This document shows positions 25,421 to 34,137 of a stretch of DNA of 64,000 nucleotides, piece after piece. Source of the stretch: a virus. The stretch is from IMG/VR virus record IMGVR_UViG_3300030047_000014, positions 1 through 64,000 of that record, one strand, 5' to 3'. Below the pieces are notes generated by a model, which worked only from the letters and a program-made list of their open reading frames with translations, was not told the origin of the DNA and searched no databases. The position numbers were made by a program, and so were the translations under genes. Position 1 is the first letter of the stretch. The number at the start of each line of letters is the position of its first letter.

Positions 25421-25789
25421 TTAATCTTCTTTGTCTATTTGATAAGCATAGTGTTTTTTAATATATTCTTTGGCTTCTTTATCCTTAGATATCCCATTCT
25501 CAACCTCTATAAGAGAATCATCCATATAGATACTAAGTCTATCATTTACTATATCAAAAGTGATGATACAAGGTTTTACCATCTCAAACTCTTTTCTCTC
25601 AACTAAATTCTGTGCCAGGTGATGATACCAATAACCTTTTTGTTCAAAGATATCATTAGTCCAGTGTTGTGTGTTAGAAAAGAAGAATTCAGGCTCATCT
25701 GCTTTTTGTATAAGCCAGAAAACAAAATCTGCTGAATTATCCAGGACAAGATTTACCTTGTCTCCTTTTTGTGCTCTCATTGCAATCAT
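25421..25789 (-). CDS. Hypothetical protein
   Basis: 122 residues, mixed alpha/beta, MIAMRAQKGDKVNLVLDNSA onward. Start ATG at 25789 overlaps the stop of the small membrane ORF upstream (TAATG). No family recognised. Confidence 0.55.
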   Translation of the reverse strand: MIAMRAQKGDKVNLVLDNSADFVFWLIQKADEPEFFFSNTQHWTNDIFEQKGYWYHHLAQNLVERKEFEMVKPCIITFDIVNDRLSIYMDDSLIEVENGISKDKEAKEYIKKHYAYQIDKED

Positions 25790-25911
25790 TATTTATGAAA
25801 ATATATGTGATCTAAATGTAATGCTGTAATCACCAAAATAACTATAGAACCATTTACAATTATAAATGATGAGATAGCAAAGAATAGTTCTGATTTAAAT
25901 AGCTTTTTCAT
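25789..25911 (-). CDS. Tiny membrane protein
   Basis: 40 residues with one clear transmembrane helix (FFAISSFIIVNGSIVILVIT) and short charged ends. Tiny membrane proteins of this kind are common in phage early regions. Function unknown. Confidence 0.45.
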   Translation of the reverse strand: MKKLFKSELFFAISSFIIVNGSIVILVITALHLDHIYFHK

Positions 25912-25914
25912 TTC

Positions 25915-26172
25915 CTAATTTTTTAATCTTAAGCCAAAATTACTCCAGTACCATTCAAATGTATTAAGAGCTTTTGTCCTATTACATTTGAATGTCTTCT
26001 TTATCAGAGAAATAGCATCTGATCTAAAAGCTGAAAACTCATTACGAGTAAGAGTATTATTAAATCTCCAGTTATCATCATCAACTAGTGTAGTAAGATC
26101 TTTTCCTACCATTTTAAGTTCATCTGTAAGTAGAAATTTAAAGATGTTAAAACGATTTACTGTTGTCTCCAT
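25915..26172 (-). CDS. Hypothetical protein
   Basis: 85 residues, helical, METTVNRFNIFKFLLTDELK onward; a basic stretch (IKKTFKCNRTKALNTF) sits near the end. Overlaps the upstream gene by 26 bases. Not recognised. Confidence 0.5.
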   Translation of the reverse strand: METTVNRFNIFKFLLTDELKMVGKDLTTLVDDDNWRFNNTLTRNEFSAFRSDAISLIKKTFKCNRTKALNTFEWYWSNFGLRLKN

Positions 26173-26530
26173 TGTAATTTTCTATAAAATTAATCACTGC
26201 TAAATAAGTAGCTTTCAATAATGTATTAGCCAGAACTAATTGAAATCCCTCTAGTCTTACCATTATTCCTCCTGATTCTTTATCAAGCATTCCGAATGTT
26301 CTAGGATAAGCATACTCTACAAAGATTTTACCATCACCAATTTTAAGCCTACAGATCTTTTCAAGAACAGGCATTAACCAATCCCATTTTTTGTGATATT
26401 TGAGATCAGTTTCCTTATACTCTTTATTGCCTAATGTCATTACCATAGTAGAGGTGAATATTATTCTTCCCTTACCTCCCATGAAATTTCCTATTAAGAC
26501 ATTATTCTTCCTTATCTCCTTGAGTGTCAT
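26147..26530 (-). CDS. Conserved phage protein of unknown function
   Basis: 127 residues. The frame NNVLIGNFMGG ... YHKKWDWLMPVLEKICRL ... AVINFIENYN is a recurring pattern in phages of gut Bacteroidetes, without a known activity. Confidence 0.6.
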   Translation of the reverse strand: MTLKEIRKNNVLIGNFMGGKGRIIFTSTMVMTLGNKEYKETDLKYHKKWDWLMPVLEKICRLKIGDGKIFVEYAYPRTFGMLDKESGGIMVRLEGFQLVLANTLLKATYLAVINFIENYNGDNSKSF

Positions 26531-26972
26531 CTTTTATTTCTTTTAAGAATTCTTCTTTCTGATAATCATATACGTGTCCTACATTCCTAAGACGATATTC
26601 CCATGTCTGTTCTATACCATCCCACCTAATATTTAAAATCTCAGGATTTACATGTCCCCAAGCATTAAACTTTGTTTCATTATTAAACTTAGGGAAAGAC
26701 TTTGGTTTGGGATACTCTACTATAGTTAGACATTTTTTATAGTCTTCTTCAGAAAGATCTGTCCAATTTTTAGTCATAAAACCATGACCAGATTTTAAAT
26801 ATTTCCACACTCTTTCTATAGCTTCTTCATCAGTTTCAGCTCCATTACGTCCAACATAACCTTGTCTAAAACCTATTTTAGTTTGAAAAGGTAATCCAGT
26901 AAATTTGAATTTTATAGTAGGATGAACTAATTGAACCTCTTTGTTGATAAATTCAAATGTCATTGGTGTCAT
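26502..26972 (-). CDS. Hypothetical protein
   Basis: About 156 residues if it starts at the ATG at 26972, inside the last codons of the upstream gene; a TTG lies three codons earlier. It has many Trp and Lys (FMTKNWTDLSEEDYKK, YPKPKSFPKFNN). Function unknown. Confidence 0.5.
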   Translation of the reverse strand: MTPMTFEFINKEVQLVHPTIKFKFTGLPFQTKIGFRQGYVGRNGAETDEEAIERVWKYLKSGHGFMTKNWTDLSEEDYKKCLTIVEYPKPKSFPKFNNETKFNAWGHVNPEILNIRWDGIEQTWEYRLRNVGHVYDYQKEEFLKEIKDDTQGDKEE

Positions 26973-27192
26973 TTTCGTCAAGATTAAATACTAATTTATC
27001 TCCTAATCTCATATCATCTGCTGCATAATCTTGGAGAGCATCAAGAAATTCAATAATACCCTCTATATGATCATATCTTTTGGGAGTAGTTTGCAAAGTT
27101 TCTTGAATTCTCAAAAGAGTTTGTTTTTGCTCTCTTAATAACTTCCAATCTATTTTCTGTATGAATTCAGGAATCTTTTCATGATTTTCCAT
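26953..27192 (-). CDS. Hypothetical protein
   Basis: 79 residues, acidic and helical, with the opening MENHEKIPEFIQKIDWKLLR. Overlaps neighbours on both sides. Not recognised. Confidence 0.5.
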   Translation of the reverse strand: MENHEKIPEFIQKIDWKLLREQKQTLLRIQETLQTTPKRYDHIEGIIEFLDALQDYAADDMRLGDKLVFNLDENDTNDI

Positions 27193-27664
27193 TTTGTAAA
27201 CTATTTATATAGAATGATATACTTGATAATTCTTCATTAGTAAACTGTTCTATTTTTAAATGAAGCTCTTGAATCAATTCTTCCTTAGTAATGGTTATAA
27301 TATCTTCATTCTTATATTCATAAAACAGATCTTCTTGTTCTTTATTAGGAGGAGCAATTCTTACAAATATCATTCCTTCTCTGGGATGATAAGTAATACC
27401 TATTCCAAATCTCTTATAGAATAAATCAAGAAGACAAAAGAATCTATTCTCAATTGCATCCTTACAAGATTTACCAAGTTCTCTCATTATCGTATAAGGT
27501 TTATAAGCTTCTACTCCTAAATGAAATCCTACAGATTTTCCTTCAAGATATGCTTTTCTTTGAATCCTTAATCTTCCATAGTTATTCCATAGGGAAGTAG
27601 GAATATAAGATTTATCACATCTATTACTTTCTAAAAGTGCTAATTCCTCAACATAATTACTCAT
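27179..27664 (-). CDS. Hypothetical protein
   Basis: 161 residues. The middle (AYLEGKSVGFHLGVEAYKPY) and the C-terminal helix (ITKEELIQELHLKIEQF) are regular, but no family is evident. Confidence 0.55.
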   Translation of the reverse strand: MSNYVEELALLESNRCDKSYIPTSLWNNYGRLRIQRKAYLEGKSVGFHLGVEAYKPYTIMRELGKSCKDAIENRFFCLLDLFYKRFGIGITYHPREGMIFVRIAPPNKEQEDLFYEYKNEDIITITKEELIQELHLKIEQFTNEELSSISFYINSLQNGKS

Positions 27665-27682
27665 TTCATAATAGGAATAAAT

Positions 27683-27714
27683 ATTCCTGTCTGTATATTA
27701 CAACAGACAGGAAT
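27683..27714 (-). terminator. Rho-independent terminator
   Basis: ATTCCTGTCTGT with a perfect 12-bp complement and 8-base loop. On the minus strand ATTTATT follows. It lies between the genes at 27728-28108 and 27179-27664, so it probably ends the unit that begins upstream. Confidence 0.8.
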
Positions 27715-27727
27715 AATAAATAAGAAA

Positions 27728-28108
27728 TTAAATAGAATTTAATTCAGCCTGAAGTTCCTCAATACTCTTAGCAGAAAGGTTCTCATCCTGTTTCTGAGCA
27801 ATTAACTCCATAAGCTTAGCTTTCTTAGCTTTTCTTTCAATATCAAGTTTAGATACTTCTTGTTCTGTGAGTTTTGTTACAACAACATACTTGATTAAAT
27901 CTACTCTTAAAGCTAATTCTGTATCTGCTTTAGTTTTTGTACCTAATAAAGATTCTTCACCCGCCTCTTTAAGCTGTTTGTTCAATCCCTTAAATAATGT
28001 ATCCAGGGAGGTTAAGGATAAATCCCAAAGGTCTTCTGTACTTAATACTCCTTTGTTTGTAGAAAACCGTAATTTGATCCTTGATGCTTTTTCAAATAAT
28101 TCACTCAT
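27728..28108 (-). CDS. Hypothetical helical protein
   Basis: 126 residues, almost all helix, ending with a likely coiled coil (KAKKAKLMELIAQKQDENLS). It follows the large 682-residue gene by 12 bases and is closed by a terminator, so the two are probably one unit. Confidence 0.6.
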   Translation of the reverse strand: MSELFEKASRIKLRFSTNKGVLSTEDLWDLSLTSLDTLFKGLNKQLKEAGEESLLGTKTKADTELALRVDLIKYVVVTKLTEQEVSKLDIERKAKKAKLMELIAQKQDENLSAKSIEELQAELNSI

Positions 28109-28120
28109 AATACTTAATTT

Positions 28121-30169
28121 TTAAAAATTGATTTTAATTGTTCTTGCAAAACTTCCTTCTACTTTAGCTATTACACTGTTCCTTTGTGTACTGCTGAAAC
28201 CTAAACCACTTAATTGGTTATCAGAACTTTCTACTCTCATCTTATCCCCAAGTGCTTCAAATACTCTTTTTTGTTCCATGAGATCCTGTTTAAGAAACTC
28301 ATTATAGAAACCTCTTGGAGTAGAAGGATTCTTACATCCCTCAAGAATAAAGAAATAGTGTTTGTTACCTATTCCTTGTTGTTGATCCCAATAATTAGGA
28401 CTGGACATTATCATAGATACTTTCTGGAAATTATTTGTTTTAACTCCCCAGATCTCTTTTGTAAATGCAGAAGAAGGCAATGATTTAATAATCTTGAAGT
28501 CTTTACCATCAAATTCTACTGAAGCTACATCAATAGACTCACCATTTCTTACATGTTTATTATAATTAAACTGGAAGATTTGTCCATTAAATTCAATTTC
28601 AGCAATAAAACCTTTCTGTTTTCCTCTAAGAGCAAAATTATTAACTGAGAATCTATAGATCCCTTTTTGCATTTTAGATATATTAGACCATGTGATGTTC
28701 TCAACTACATTTTTATTTCCCTGATTATTAGGAAAACGAACATCTACATCAAGATGTCCTGTGGTTGTAGGATGAACCATATCTCCAAAATAGATATGAT
28801 GTCCTAAAGGTTCTGTACAATGAGCATCAAGATCACTATTATCAGAGGGTTGATTCTCCCCCCACATAACAGAAAATCTTAATACACCTGTAACATTACC
28901 TCCCCTGGCTTTAACAGCTTCTTTAATAGAATCAGCTACTTCTCCATTATAAGACCAACTAAAATTGTTTGCCCATTTAAACATTGAAGGAGCTTCTTTA
29001 TCTTGTGGAGCTATCAGACTCATTAGGGAACTAGTATGTACATTTTCAGGAATAATTTTTATGCTACTTGCTTTTGGTACAATATTATTGATGAAGTCTT
29101 CAATGGTAACTTCCTCAACTTTATTAAGAGTCTTTGGACTAACAGTTACTTCTTCTTTCAAATCATCAAATACAGAAGCATTCATTTTCTTCTTTGCATC
29201 CCTATCAGCAAAAATCACATTATTTACTGTAATGTCTTCAACAGTTGCAAATCTTCTTCCTAGGCTATTACCTAATCCAAGTTCTTCAATTTTCTTCTGA
29301 GCCTGTTCTATTATTGTTTTGGTAAGAACTGCTGTAGGACGCTTGTAGTTAGCAGGAGCCATGATCTTTTCAAATGCTGTCACTGCATAATCCAGATCTC
29401 TACCTTCAGAAATATCTGTTAAGAGAGTTCCTATTGCTGAATTTCTAATTTTACTGATAGCTTGTCCTGCTTTAATAAAAGTTGCCCAGCAGTAATTATC
29501 TCTTTCATTCAAAGGAACCTTTAAATACTCTTGTTGATATTTTGAGAATGTTTCAAGAATACCTTTTGATTCTTCTCCCCTGTATAAAGAGTTTTGAGCT
29601 ATAAGCTCTAAAGCTGTTTTAACAGCATCAATGGAGATTTCCTTTAAGGAACGCTGAAATACATTTCTACTATCTCTTAGAGTACCTTGTTTTGCTTCAA
29701 CAGAATCTGCAGAAGTATCAACAAATTGTTTAGGGAGTTTATAATGAAAATGTTCCCAGGTAGTAATACTTCCGTCTTTCTCTTCAGCATGGTTATGATC
29801 TGTACCACAATTAGCAAACTTTGTAATAAATACTTCCTTAATTGGTTGTAATGTAACTAAATTAGTTAGTCTTTGAGCTACTACATTATAAGGATAAGGT
29901 ACTTGCTCTGCTACATCCCAGATAGATACTAATTTATTATTTACAATAGCTACAACATTCCCAAAAGGTCTTAGGAATTGTTTACAGGTGTTGCAATCGT
30001 GCTCTCCTCTTTCTTTATAAATATTGTTTGTACCTGCAGGATAACTATTCAAATACGTTTCCCAGATAACATCTTTCTCAACATCTGTAAGGAATAACAC
30101 AGTGTTGCTTGCTACTAATTCATCAAACTTTTTCTGTACTGCTAATTTAAAACTTCTAAATTCTGACAT
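28121..30169 (-). CDS. Large conserved phage protein with YfaP-like domain
   Basis: 682 residues. The N-terminal part has a possible zinc site (ERGEHDCNTCKQFLRPFGN ... NCGTDHNH). The region LRFSVMWGENQPSDNSDLDAHC, followed by HIYFGD and LDVDVRFP, matches the core of YfaP/DUF2135-type domains (S-D-L-D-L-H then a YxG strand). C-terminal to this lies NKHYFFILEGCKNPSTPRGF. I do not know the function. Its place between replication genes suggests a DNA-related or early cytoplasmic role rather than a virion one. Confidence 0.6.
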   Translation of the reverse strand: MSEFRSFKLAVQKKFDELVASNTVLFLTDVEKDVIWETYLNSYPAGTNNIYKERGEHDCNTCKQFLRPFGNVVAIVNNKLVSIWDVAEQVPYPYNVVAQRLTNLVTLQPIKEVFITKFANCGTDHNHAEEKDGSITTWEHFHYKLPKQFVDTSADSVEAKQGTLRDSRNVFQRSLKEISIDAVKTALELIAQNSLYRGEESKGILETFSKYQQEYLKVPLNERDNYCWATFIKAGQAISKIRNSAIGTLLTDISEGRDLDYAVTAFEKIMAPANYKRPTAVLTKTIIEQAQKKIEELGLGNSLGRRFATVEDITVNNVIFADRDAKKKMNASVFDDLKEEVTVSPKTLNKVEEVTIEDFINNIVPKASSIKIIPENVHTSSLMSLIAPQDKEAPSMFKWANNFSWSYNGEVADSIKEAVKARGGNVTGVLRFSVMWGENQPSDNSDLDAHCTEPLGHHIYFGDMVHPTTTGHLDVDVRFPNNQGNKNVVENITWSNISKMQKGIYRFSVNNFALRGKQKGFIAEIEFNGQIFQFNYNKHVRNGESIDVASVEFDGKDFKIIKSLPSSAFTKEIWGVKTNNFQKVSMIMSSPNYWDQQQGIGNKHYFFILEGCKNPSTPRGFYNEFLKQDLMEQKRVFEALGDKMRVESSDNQLSGLGFSSTQRNSVIAKVEGSFARTIKINF

Positions 30170-30197
30170 ACTCTTTTTTATTACTTGTTTTTACTTA

Positions 30198-30365
30198 TTA
30201 TTCAAATAAAACTGTAGAGAGTATTAACTCCCTACAGTTCTTTACTTTATTTTTGATAATACAATACTCTTTATGAACATCAAATAAATATCTAGCAACT
30301 GTATCTCTAAACAGTTGACTTCCATCACATTTCACACACCAATATTCAGGCAACTTGTTCTTCAT
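30198..30365 (-). CDS. Small CxxC ORF overlapping a terminator
   Basis: 55 residues (MKNKLPEYWCVKCDGSQLFR to STVLFE) from an ATG inside the last codons of the polymerase gene. It has one CVKC pair. Its C-terminal codons form the hairpin at 30211-30238, so it is either a gene whose 3' end doubles as a terminator or a chance frame. Confidence 0.35.
   Translation of the reverse strand: MKNKLPEYWCVKCDGSQLFRDTVARYLFDVHKEYCIIKNKVKNCRELILSTVLFE
30203..30238 (-). terminator. Terminator after the DNA polymerase unit
   Basis: ACTGTAGGGAG pairs with CTCTCTACAGT (11 bp, 6-base loop), followed by TTTTATTT on the minus strand. Confidence 0.8.
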
Positions 30366-32433
30366 CATCTTCTTCTTTTTTAATTTTTTTTGGTTTCTTC
30401 GCTTCTCCCCATGAAGGACCTATATGAGCATCTGCAGGACATTTAAGTTCTGACAAATAATAATTAGCTCCTTCAATCATACATCTCTCAAGATTATCTC
30501 TAACAGGTTCTGCAAGATATTCTCTGCATTCTGTTACAAGTTCATCATAAATAGAATTACAGATTTTTACTTTCCATATAAAATTATTCTCTAATATCCA
30601 GTCAAATAATAGACATGCTGCTAATTTAATCTGATGAGCACCTGCAGTTTGAATAGGACTATTAAGGCAGAGCCTACTATATTCAGATTTTTGTCTATAG
30701 AATTTTGATAGAATAGGTTTATACTTAATGTAGAATTCATAAGATATCTTGTCTGCAACAATATACTTCTCATTCTTCAACTTAGCTTCCTTTATTCTAT
30801 TAGCCTGTCTCTTTCCATCCTTATATAAAGACCACTTATATTCATCAAATGAATCAACAACTTTTTTATTTTCCTTGAAATCATCGAACTTGGGTAGCTT
30901 TAGTTTCCAACCATCAACAGACTCAATATAACCTGTTCTCATTGATTGTCTTAAAACCTTCTCTCCCCATTCATAGATACCAGAATGTAATTCCTTATAC
31001 TTCTTCTCAATTTCTACAGCTTCATCATAAGGAATATTACCATTCTGATGAATAGTATAAGCATTTCCTCCATAAGCAAAAGCAAATCGTATTGGTTTAG
31101 AATCCTGTCTTTCTTTAGAGTGATTATTCATTATCTCTTCATCAGACATATCAGCCATATAAGGATGTAATACTCTGGTCAACATACAATGCAAATCTCT
31201 TCCTTCTAATACAGCAGATGTCATTGCTTTATCCTTGGTAAAGTCTGCAGATAATACATTCTCCTGTCCTCCAAGATCACATACAACCATCTTATTTCCT
31301 TCATTAGCTCTAAAACAATCTCTTGTTTCACTATCTCTGGGAAAATTTAGAAAGTTAATATTACCTTTTCGTACTGAGAGCCTGGCAGTATCCACCATAG
31401 GATTAAAATTAGTATAGATTCTATTATTTTCTATTTGCTGATACACTTTATCTCCAAAGGTAGTTACCCTATGATTGGCTTCCTGAAAATTAAGCCACAT
31501 ATCAACAAATTCATGCTTAGTCTTAATAAGGATATCTTCTTTGATACTATCATTACCATCCTTATCTTTTGTAGGAATCTTGAATTCAGCAAATATATCT
31601 AACATCTGTTGAGGAGATGAAATAGAAAGAGTAATTCTCTCATTAGAATCCCATAAGCTCAACTGAGTTTCTCTATACTTAGGAATGTGCTCATAAATAT
31701 AAGCTTCAATCTTAGTCTTCCAGGTATTAGTATTAATAATATCCTGTTCCATTTTCTTCTTCCACATTTCAGGATCTATAGGAAGACCACACTGTTCTAT
31801 ATAAGCCAACACTCTAATATATCTGCAATGAAGAGCATAGGTATTGATAAAATCACCATCTACAATCTTCCTATACAATACATCATGTAATTCTATAAGC
31901 CTGTCTACATCATTAAAGGAGTATTCAATTGTACTGGGCATACTAAGCTTAACTTCACTGATATTCTTCTGTTCAGTCTTGTTATACTTAATATCTAATT
32001 CTCTCTCCATAACAGCTCCAAAATCTTGTTTGAGAGGGATAAAAGACTCTTTACCAGCTTTCATTATCCATACACCTTCTCCATTGTAAATAATCTTACT
32101 GGCAAGCATTGTATCTCTAACTTCTTCAGGAAAAAAGTTATAATTATACAGAAATCCTAAATCAAATAAAATATTGTGTCCAATAAGTATCTTTCTTACC
32201 AAATAAGGAATTACTTCTTCAAATGTATAATTTTTGTTATAAAGAACAATTAGATAATTATTTGATCCAGTTCCTATCTGGCAACAAAATAAATCATGAA
32301 TTCTTGCTTTAAGTCCTGTAGTTTCTGTATCAAATGCTATTACTTTAGGAAGAATCATCTCTTCAAGAGTACAATAATTGTAATGTCCTAATTTTTCAAA
32401 AGGTTCTCTTTCTTTAGCCACTATGTAATTCAT
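30346..32433 (-). CDS. polA: Family A DNA polymerase with 3'-5' exonuclease
   Basis: 695 residues. Exonuclease motifs: FDTETTG (Exo I), GHNILFDLGFL (Exo II) and YSFNDVD (Exo III), all with their catalytic acids. Polymerase motifs: TDTARLSVR-like VDTARLSVRKGNINFLNFP, motif A VVCDLGGQENVLSADF (catalytic Asp present, but GGQEN instead of the usual YSQIE), motif B RFAFAYGGNAY and motif C SIYDELV. It is the replicative polymerase of this phage. A basic tail (KKPKKIKKEEDDEE) ends the protein. It overlaps the zinc-ribbon gene upstream by 20 bases. Confidence 0.92.
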   Translation of the reverse strand: MNYIVAKEREPFEKLGHYNYCTLEEMILPKVIAFDTETTGLKARIHDLFCCQIGTGSNNYLIVLYNKNYTFEEVIPYLVRKILIGHNILFDLGFLYNYNFFPEEVRDTMLASKIIYNGEGVWIMKAGKESFIPLKQDFGAVMERELDIKYNKTEQKNISEVKLSMPSTIEYSFNDVDRLIELHDVLYRKIVDGDFINTYALHCRYIRVLAYIEQCGLPIDPEMWKKKMEQDIINTNTWKTKIEAYIYEHIPKYRETQLSLWDSNERITLSISSPQQMLDIFAEFKIPTKDKDGNDSIKEDILIKTKHEFVDMWLNFQEANHRVTTFGDKVYQQIENNRIYTNFNPMVDTARLSVRKGNINFLNFPRDSETRDCFRANEGNKMVVCDLGGQENVLSADFTKDKAMTSAVLEGRDLHCMLTRVLHPYMADMSDEEIMNNHSKERQDSKPIRFAFAYGGNAYTIHQNGNIPYDEAVEIEKKYKELHSGIYEWGEKVLRQSMRTGYIESVDGWKLKLPKFDDFKENKKVVDSFDEYKWSLYKDGKRQANRIKEAKLKNEKYIVADKISYEFYIKYKPILSKFYRQKSEYSRLCLNSPIQTAGAHQIKLAACLLFDWILENNFIWKVKICNSIYDELVTECREYLAEPVRDNLERCMIEGANYYLSELKCPADAHIGPSWGEAKKPKKIKKEEDDEEQVA

Positions 32434-32647
32434 CTTTTAAGATTTTATAGTTATTAATTTTTTCTTGCCAATCAGGAAATTTCATGAATTCTAGTACCAA
32501 CTTATTTAATTCAATATCACATTGAGTACATAAAGGTCTGAACACATTACCATCAGAACAAATCTGCCACTGATATTCTGCCTTGGCATTACATCTAAAA
32601 CATTTTAATCTCTTTATTCCAATTGCTGTATATGGTTTCCTTCTCAT
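32414..32647 (-). CDS. Zinc-ribbon protein
   Basis: 77 residues with CFRCNAK and CTQCDIE pairs forming one zinc ribbon. It lies between the DnaA-like and polymerase genes and overlaps the latter by 20 bases, so a replication accessory role is plausible but unproven. Confidence 0.65.
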   Translation of the reverse strand: MRRKPYTAIGIKRLKCFRCNAKAEYQWQICSDGNVFRPLCTQCDIELNKLVLEFMKFPDWQEKINNYKILKDELHSG

Positions 32648-32651
32648 TGTC

Positions 32652-33047
32652 TTACAATCCTAGTTTTGTTCTAATCTCCTTGTAAAATAATTGTTTCTCT
32701 CTTACAGAATCTACTCCTTTTTGATAATATACTATCATATCTCCAGGAAGATTTATATAACTTCCTATAACTTCAAGTGTTTCATTAGGAAATAGTTCTT
32801 TAGCAAGAACAGAAAATGTTTGACGAGCATAAACAAACTTTCTTCTACGAATACCTGATTTAGCTTGTTCTACAGATATATTTGATGCATTACATACTTC
32901 TCTAAGAAGATCCTCCAAATTATTTAATACAGGAGAATAACTTACAAGCAAAGCCTCTTCAAGTTTACTTATAAGAGATTTCGTAGCAGAAGAAGGTAAT
33001 TCAGCAAGTTCTGCTGCTTTTAATATTACTTTTAAAGAATATGTCAT
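32652..33047 (-). CDS. DnaA domain IV-like DNA-binding protein
   Basis: About 131 residues from the ATG at 33047; an ATG at 33071 is possible but lies in the terminator hairpin. The C-terminal half has SVEQAKSGIRRRKFVYARQT and LAKELFPNETLEVIGSYI, the layout of the DnaA helix-turn-helix domain that reads DnaA boxes (R-R-x-x-x-x-A-R-Q, then SLxxIG). The AAA+ part of DnaA is absent. It could bind the phage origin or compete with host DnaA. A leader peptide and terminator precede it. Confidence 0.6.
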   Translation of the reverse strand: MTYSLKVILKAAELAELPSSATKSLISKLEEALLVSYSPVLNNLEDLLREVCNASNISVEQAKSGIRRRKFVYARQTFSVLAKELFPNETLEVIGSYINLPGDMIVYYQKGVDSVREKQLFYKEIRTKLGL

Positions 33048-33051
33048 AATT

Positions 33052-33092
33052 ATAAAATATAAAATCCCCATCCTTCACTAAGAAGGACAGGG
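33052..33092 (-). terminator. Attenuator-like terminator ahead of the DnaA-like gene
   Basis: On the minus strand CCCTGTCCTTC pairs with GAAGGATGGGG (11 bp), with loop TTAGT, followed by ATTTTATATTTTAT. The 5' arm consists of codons of the leader ORF at 33078-33125, and the leader stop codon TAG lies in the loop. The T tract is interrupted, so termination may be partial. Confidence 0.65.
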
Positions 33093-33125
33093 ACAAGTAG
33101 TAGTATATGTTGTTGTAGATAGCAT
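33078..33125 (-). CDS. Thr-rich leader peptide
   Basis: A 15-codon frame, MLSTTTYTTTCPCPS, with six threonines in two runs (ACA ACA ACA and ACT ACT ACT). It begins a few bases after a predicted transcription start and ends inside the terminator loop. Its shape recalls amino-acid operon leaders such as thrL. Translation to the stop codon would block the 5' arm of the terminator. No ribosome binding site is obvious, which is normal for Bacteroidetes. It could still be chance. Confidence 0.4.
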   Translation of the reverse strand: MLSTTTYTTTCPCPS

Positions 33126-33138
33126 ATGTAATTAAAGC

Positions 33139-33351
33139 TCAAATATATTTAAACCTTTTTACTTTTGCAACATGTTCCAGGTATTCTTCTGAAGGAGTAT
33201 AATAAAACTTTCCATCCTTCTTTATCACTCTATCTACTTTTTTGATCATTAATTGTGTAATGAGCTTATTGGTAACAGAGTCTGTTGGAGATTCATAAAC
33301 TGAAGGTTCCAACGTACATTGATTTGATCTATAAACTAATTGTGCTTCCAT
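33139..33351 (-). CDS. Small hypothetical protein
   Basis: 70 residues. The N-terminal part (SNQCTLEPSVYESPTDSVTN) looks extended and the C-terminus is basic (VAKVKRFKYI). Its start overlaps the upstream stop by one base. Not recognised. Confidence 0.5.
   Translation of the reverse strand: MEAQLVYRSNQCTLEPSVYESPTDSVTNKLITQLMIKKVDRVIKKDGKFYYTPSEEYLEHVAKVKRFKYI
33140..33170 (-). promoter_or_regulatory. Bacteroides-type promoter for the DnaA-like/polA unit
   Basis: The minus strand reads TTG, 20 bases, TATATTTG, matching TAnnTTTG with a correctly spaced upstream TTG. It overlaps the 3' end of the gene upstream and predicts a start near 33133. Confidence 0.6.
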
Positions 33352-33815
33352 TATTTCTCAAATATTCTATCAAAAGTTTTTGTAAGTTTCGAAAAAACCT
33401 TGTACAGTATCTCCTTATAGTTATCAGGAGATTCATTTAGAGGTGCTTCAGCTATAATACTATCGTATATTCCTTCAAATTCCTTAGGAAAACCAAATTG
33501 AAATGTAGCAAATGTATTATCAAAATCATCATCATAATCCTTAATGTATGTAGGCGTTGCTCTTAATTCAGCTATTTCTGCTTTATAATCTTCTCTGTTA
33601 TTTCCTCCTACTCTTGTATAAACACTAATAACTTTTTTAGTTATGTCATATACTTTAAGAGGAATACCAAATTGATCAGTTCCATCTTTACTATTTGATA
33701 ATTCTCCTAAGAAACAATCCCTAAATCTTGGATACTCATCTGAATGTTTTCCTAATACAGGAAGAATAAAAAATGTAGCAGGATTTACTCCATTTATCAT
33801 GTTATATAAACTCAT
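33351..33815 (-). CDS. Conserved gut-phage protein, unknown function
   Basis: 154 residues. The opening MSLYNMINGVNPATFFILPV with YPRFRDCFLGELSN, and the later VYTRVGGNNREDY and TYIKDYDDDFDNTFATF, are a well-conserved pattern in phages from gut metagenomes. No activity is known to me. Confidence 0.65.
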   Translation of the reverse strand: MSLYNMINGVNPATFFILPVLGKHSDEYPRFRDCFLGELSNSKDGTDQFGIPLKVYDITKKVISVYTRVGGNNREDYKAEIAELRATPTYIKDYDDDFDNTFATFQFGFPKEFEGIYDSIIAEAPLNESPDNYKEILYKVFSKLTKTFDRIFEK

Positions 33816-34024
33816 ACGTGTTTTTCTTTATTACTTTTTATAGTTCTTTTACATTGATTAATAGCCATATCAATACTATCTGAATTCATTTGATTAATGG
33901 CTTGATCAATATTATAATTTAAATGCTCATGACAAAACATTTTTTTAAACATCATCTGTTGAGCATGTGTACATTCCAAGAGTAATTCTTTAAGAGTTAC
34001 CTTAGCAGAGTCTTTCTCTTTCAT
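33812..34024 (-). CDS. Conserved small phage protein
   Basis: 70 residues; LLLECTHAQQMMFKKMFCHE followed by INQMNSDSIDMAINQCKRTI is a pattern I recognise as common in phages and of unknown role. Coupled to both neighbours by ATGA overlaps. Confidence 0.55.
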   Translation of the reverse strand: MKEKDSAKVTLKELLLECTHAQQMMFKKMFCHEHLNYNIDQAINQMNSDSIDMAINQCKRTIKSNKEKHV

Positions 34025-34137
34025 TTGTATCTGTTTTTAGCTCGTCCTTCATGATGATCATTATCTGGAGATGTATAAGCCCATATCCATAACACCAGAA
34101 TAATAACAATAATGACAATAATAATACAGATTTTCAT
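34021..34137 (-). CDS. Tiny membrane protein
   Basis: 38 residues: an N-terminal transmembrane helix (CIIIVIIVIILVLWIWAY) and a short charged tail (SPDNDHHEGRAKNRYK). Start and stop overlap both neighbours as ATGA. Confidence 0.45.
   Translation of the reverse strand: MKICIIIVIIVIILVLWIWAYTSPDNDHHEGRAKNRYK

Noticed and set aside
28214-29300. Plus-strand frames inside the 682-residue gene
   Set aside because: They are reading-frame shadows without start context or recognisable protein.
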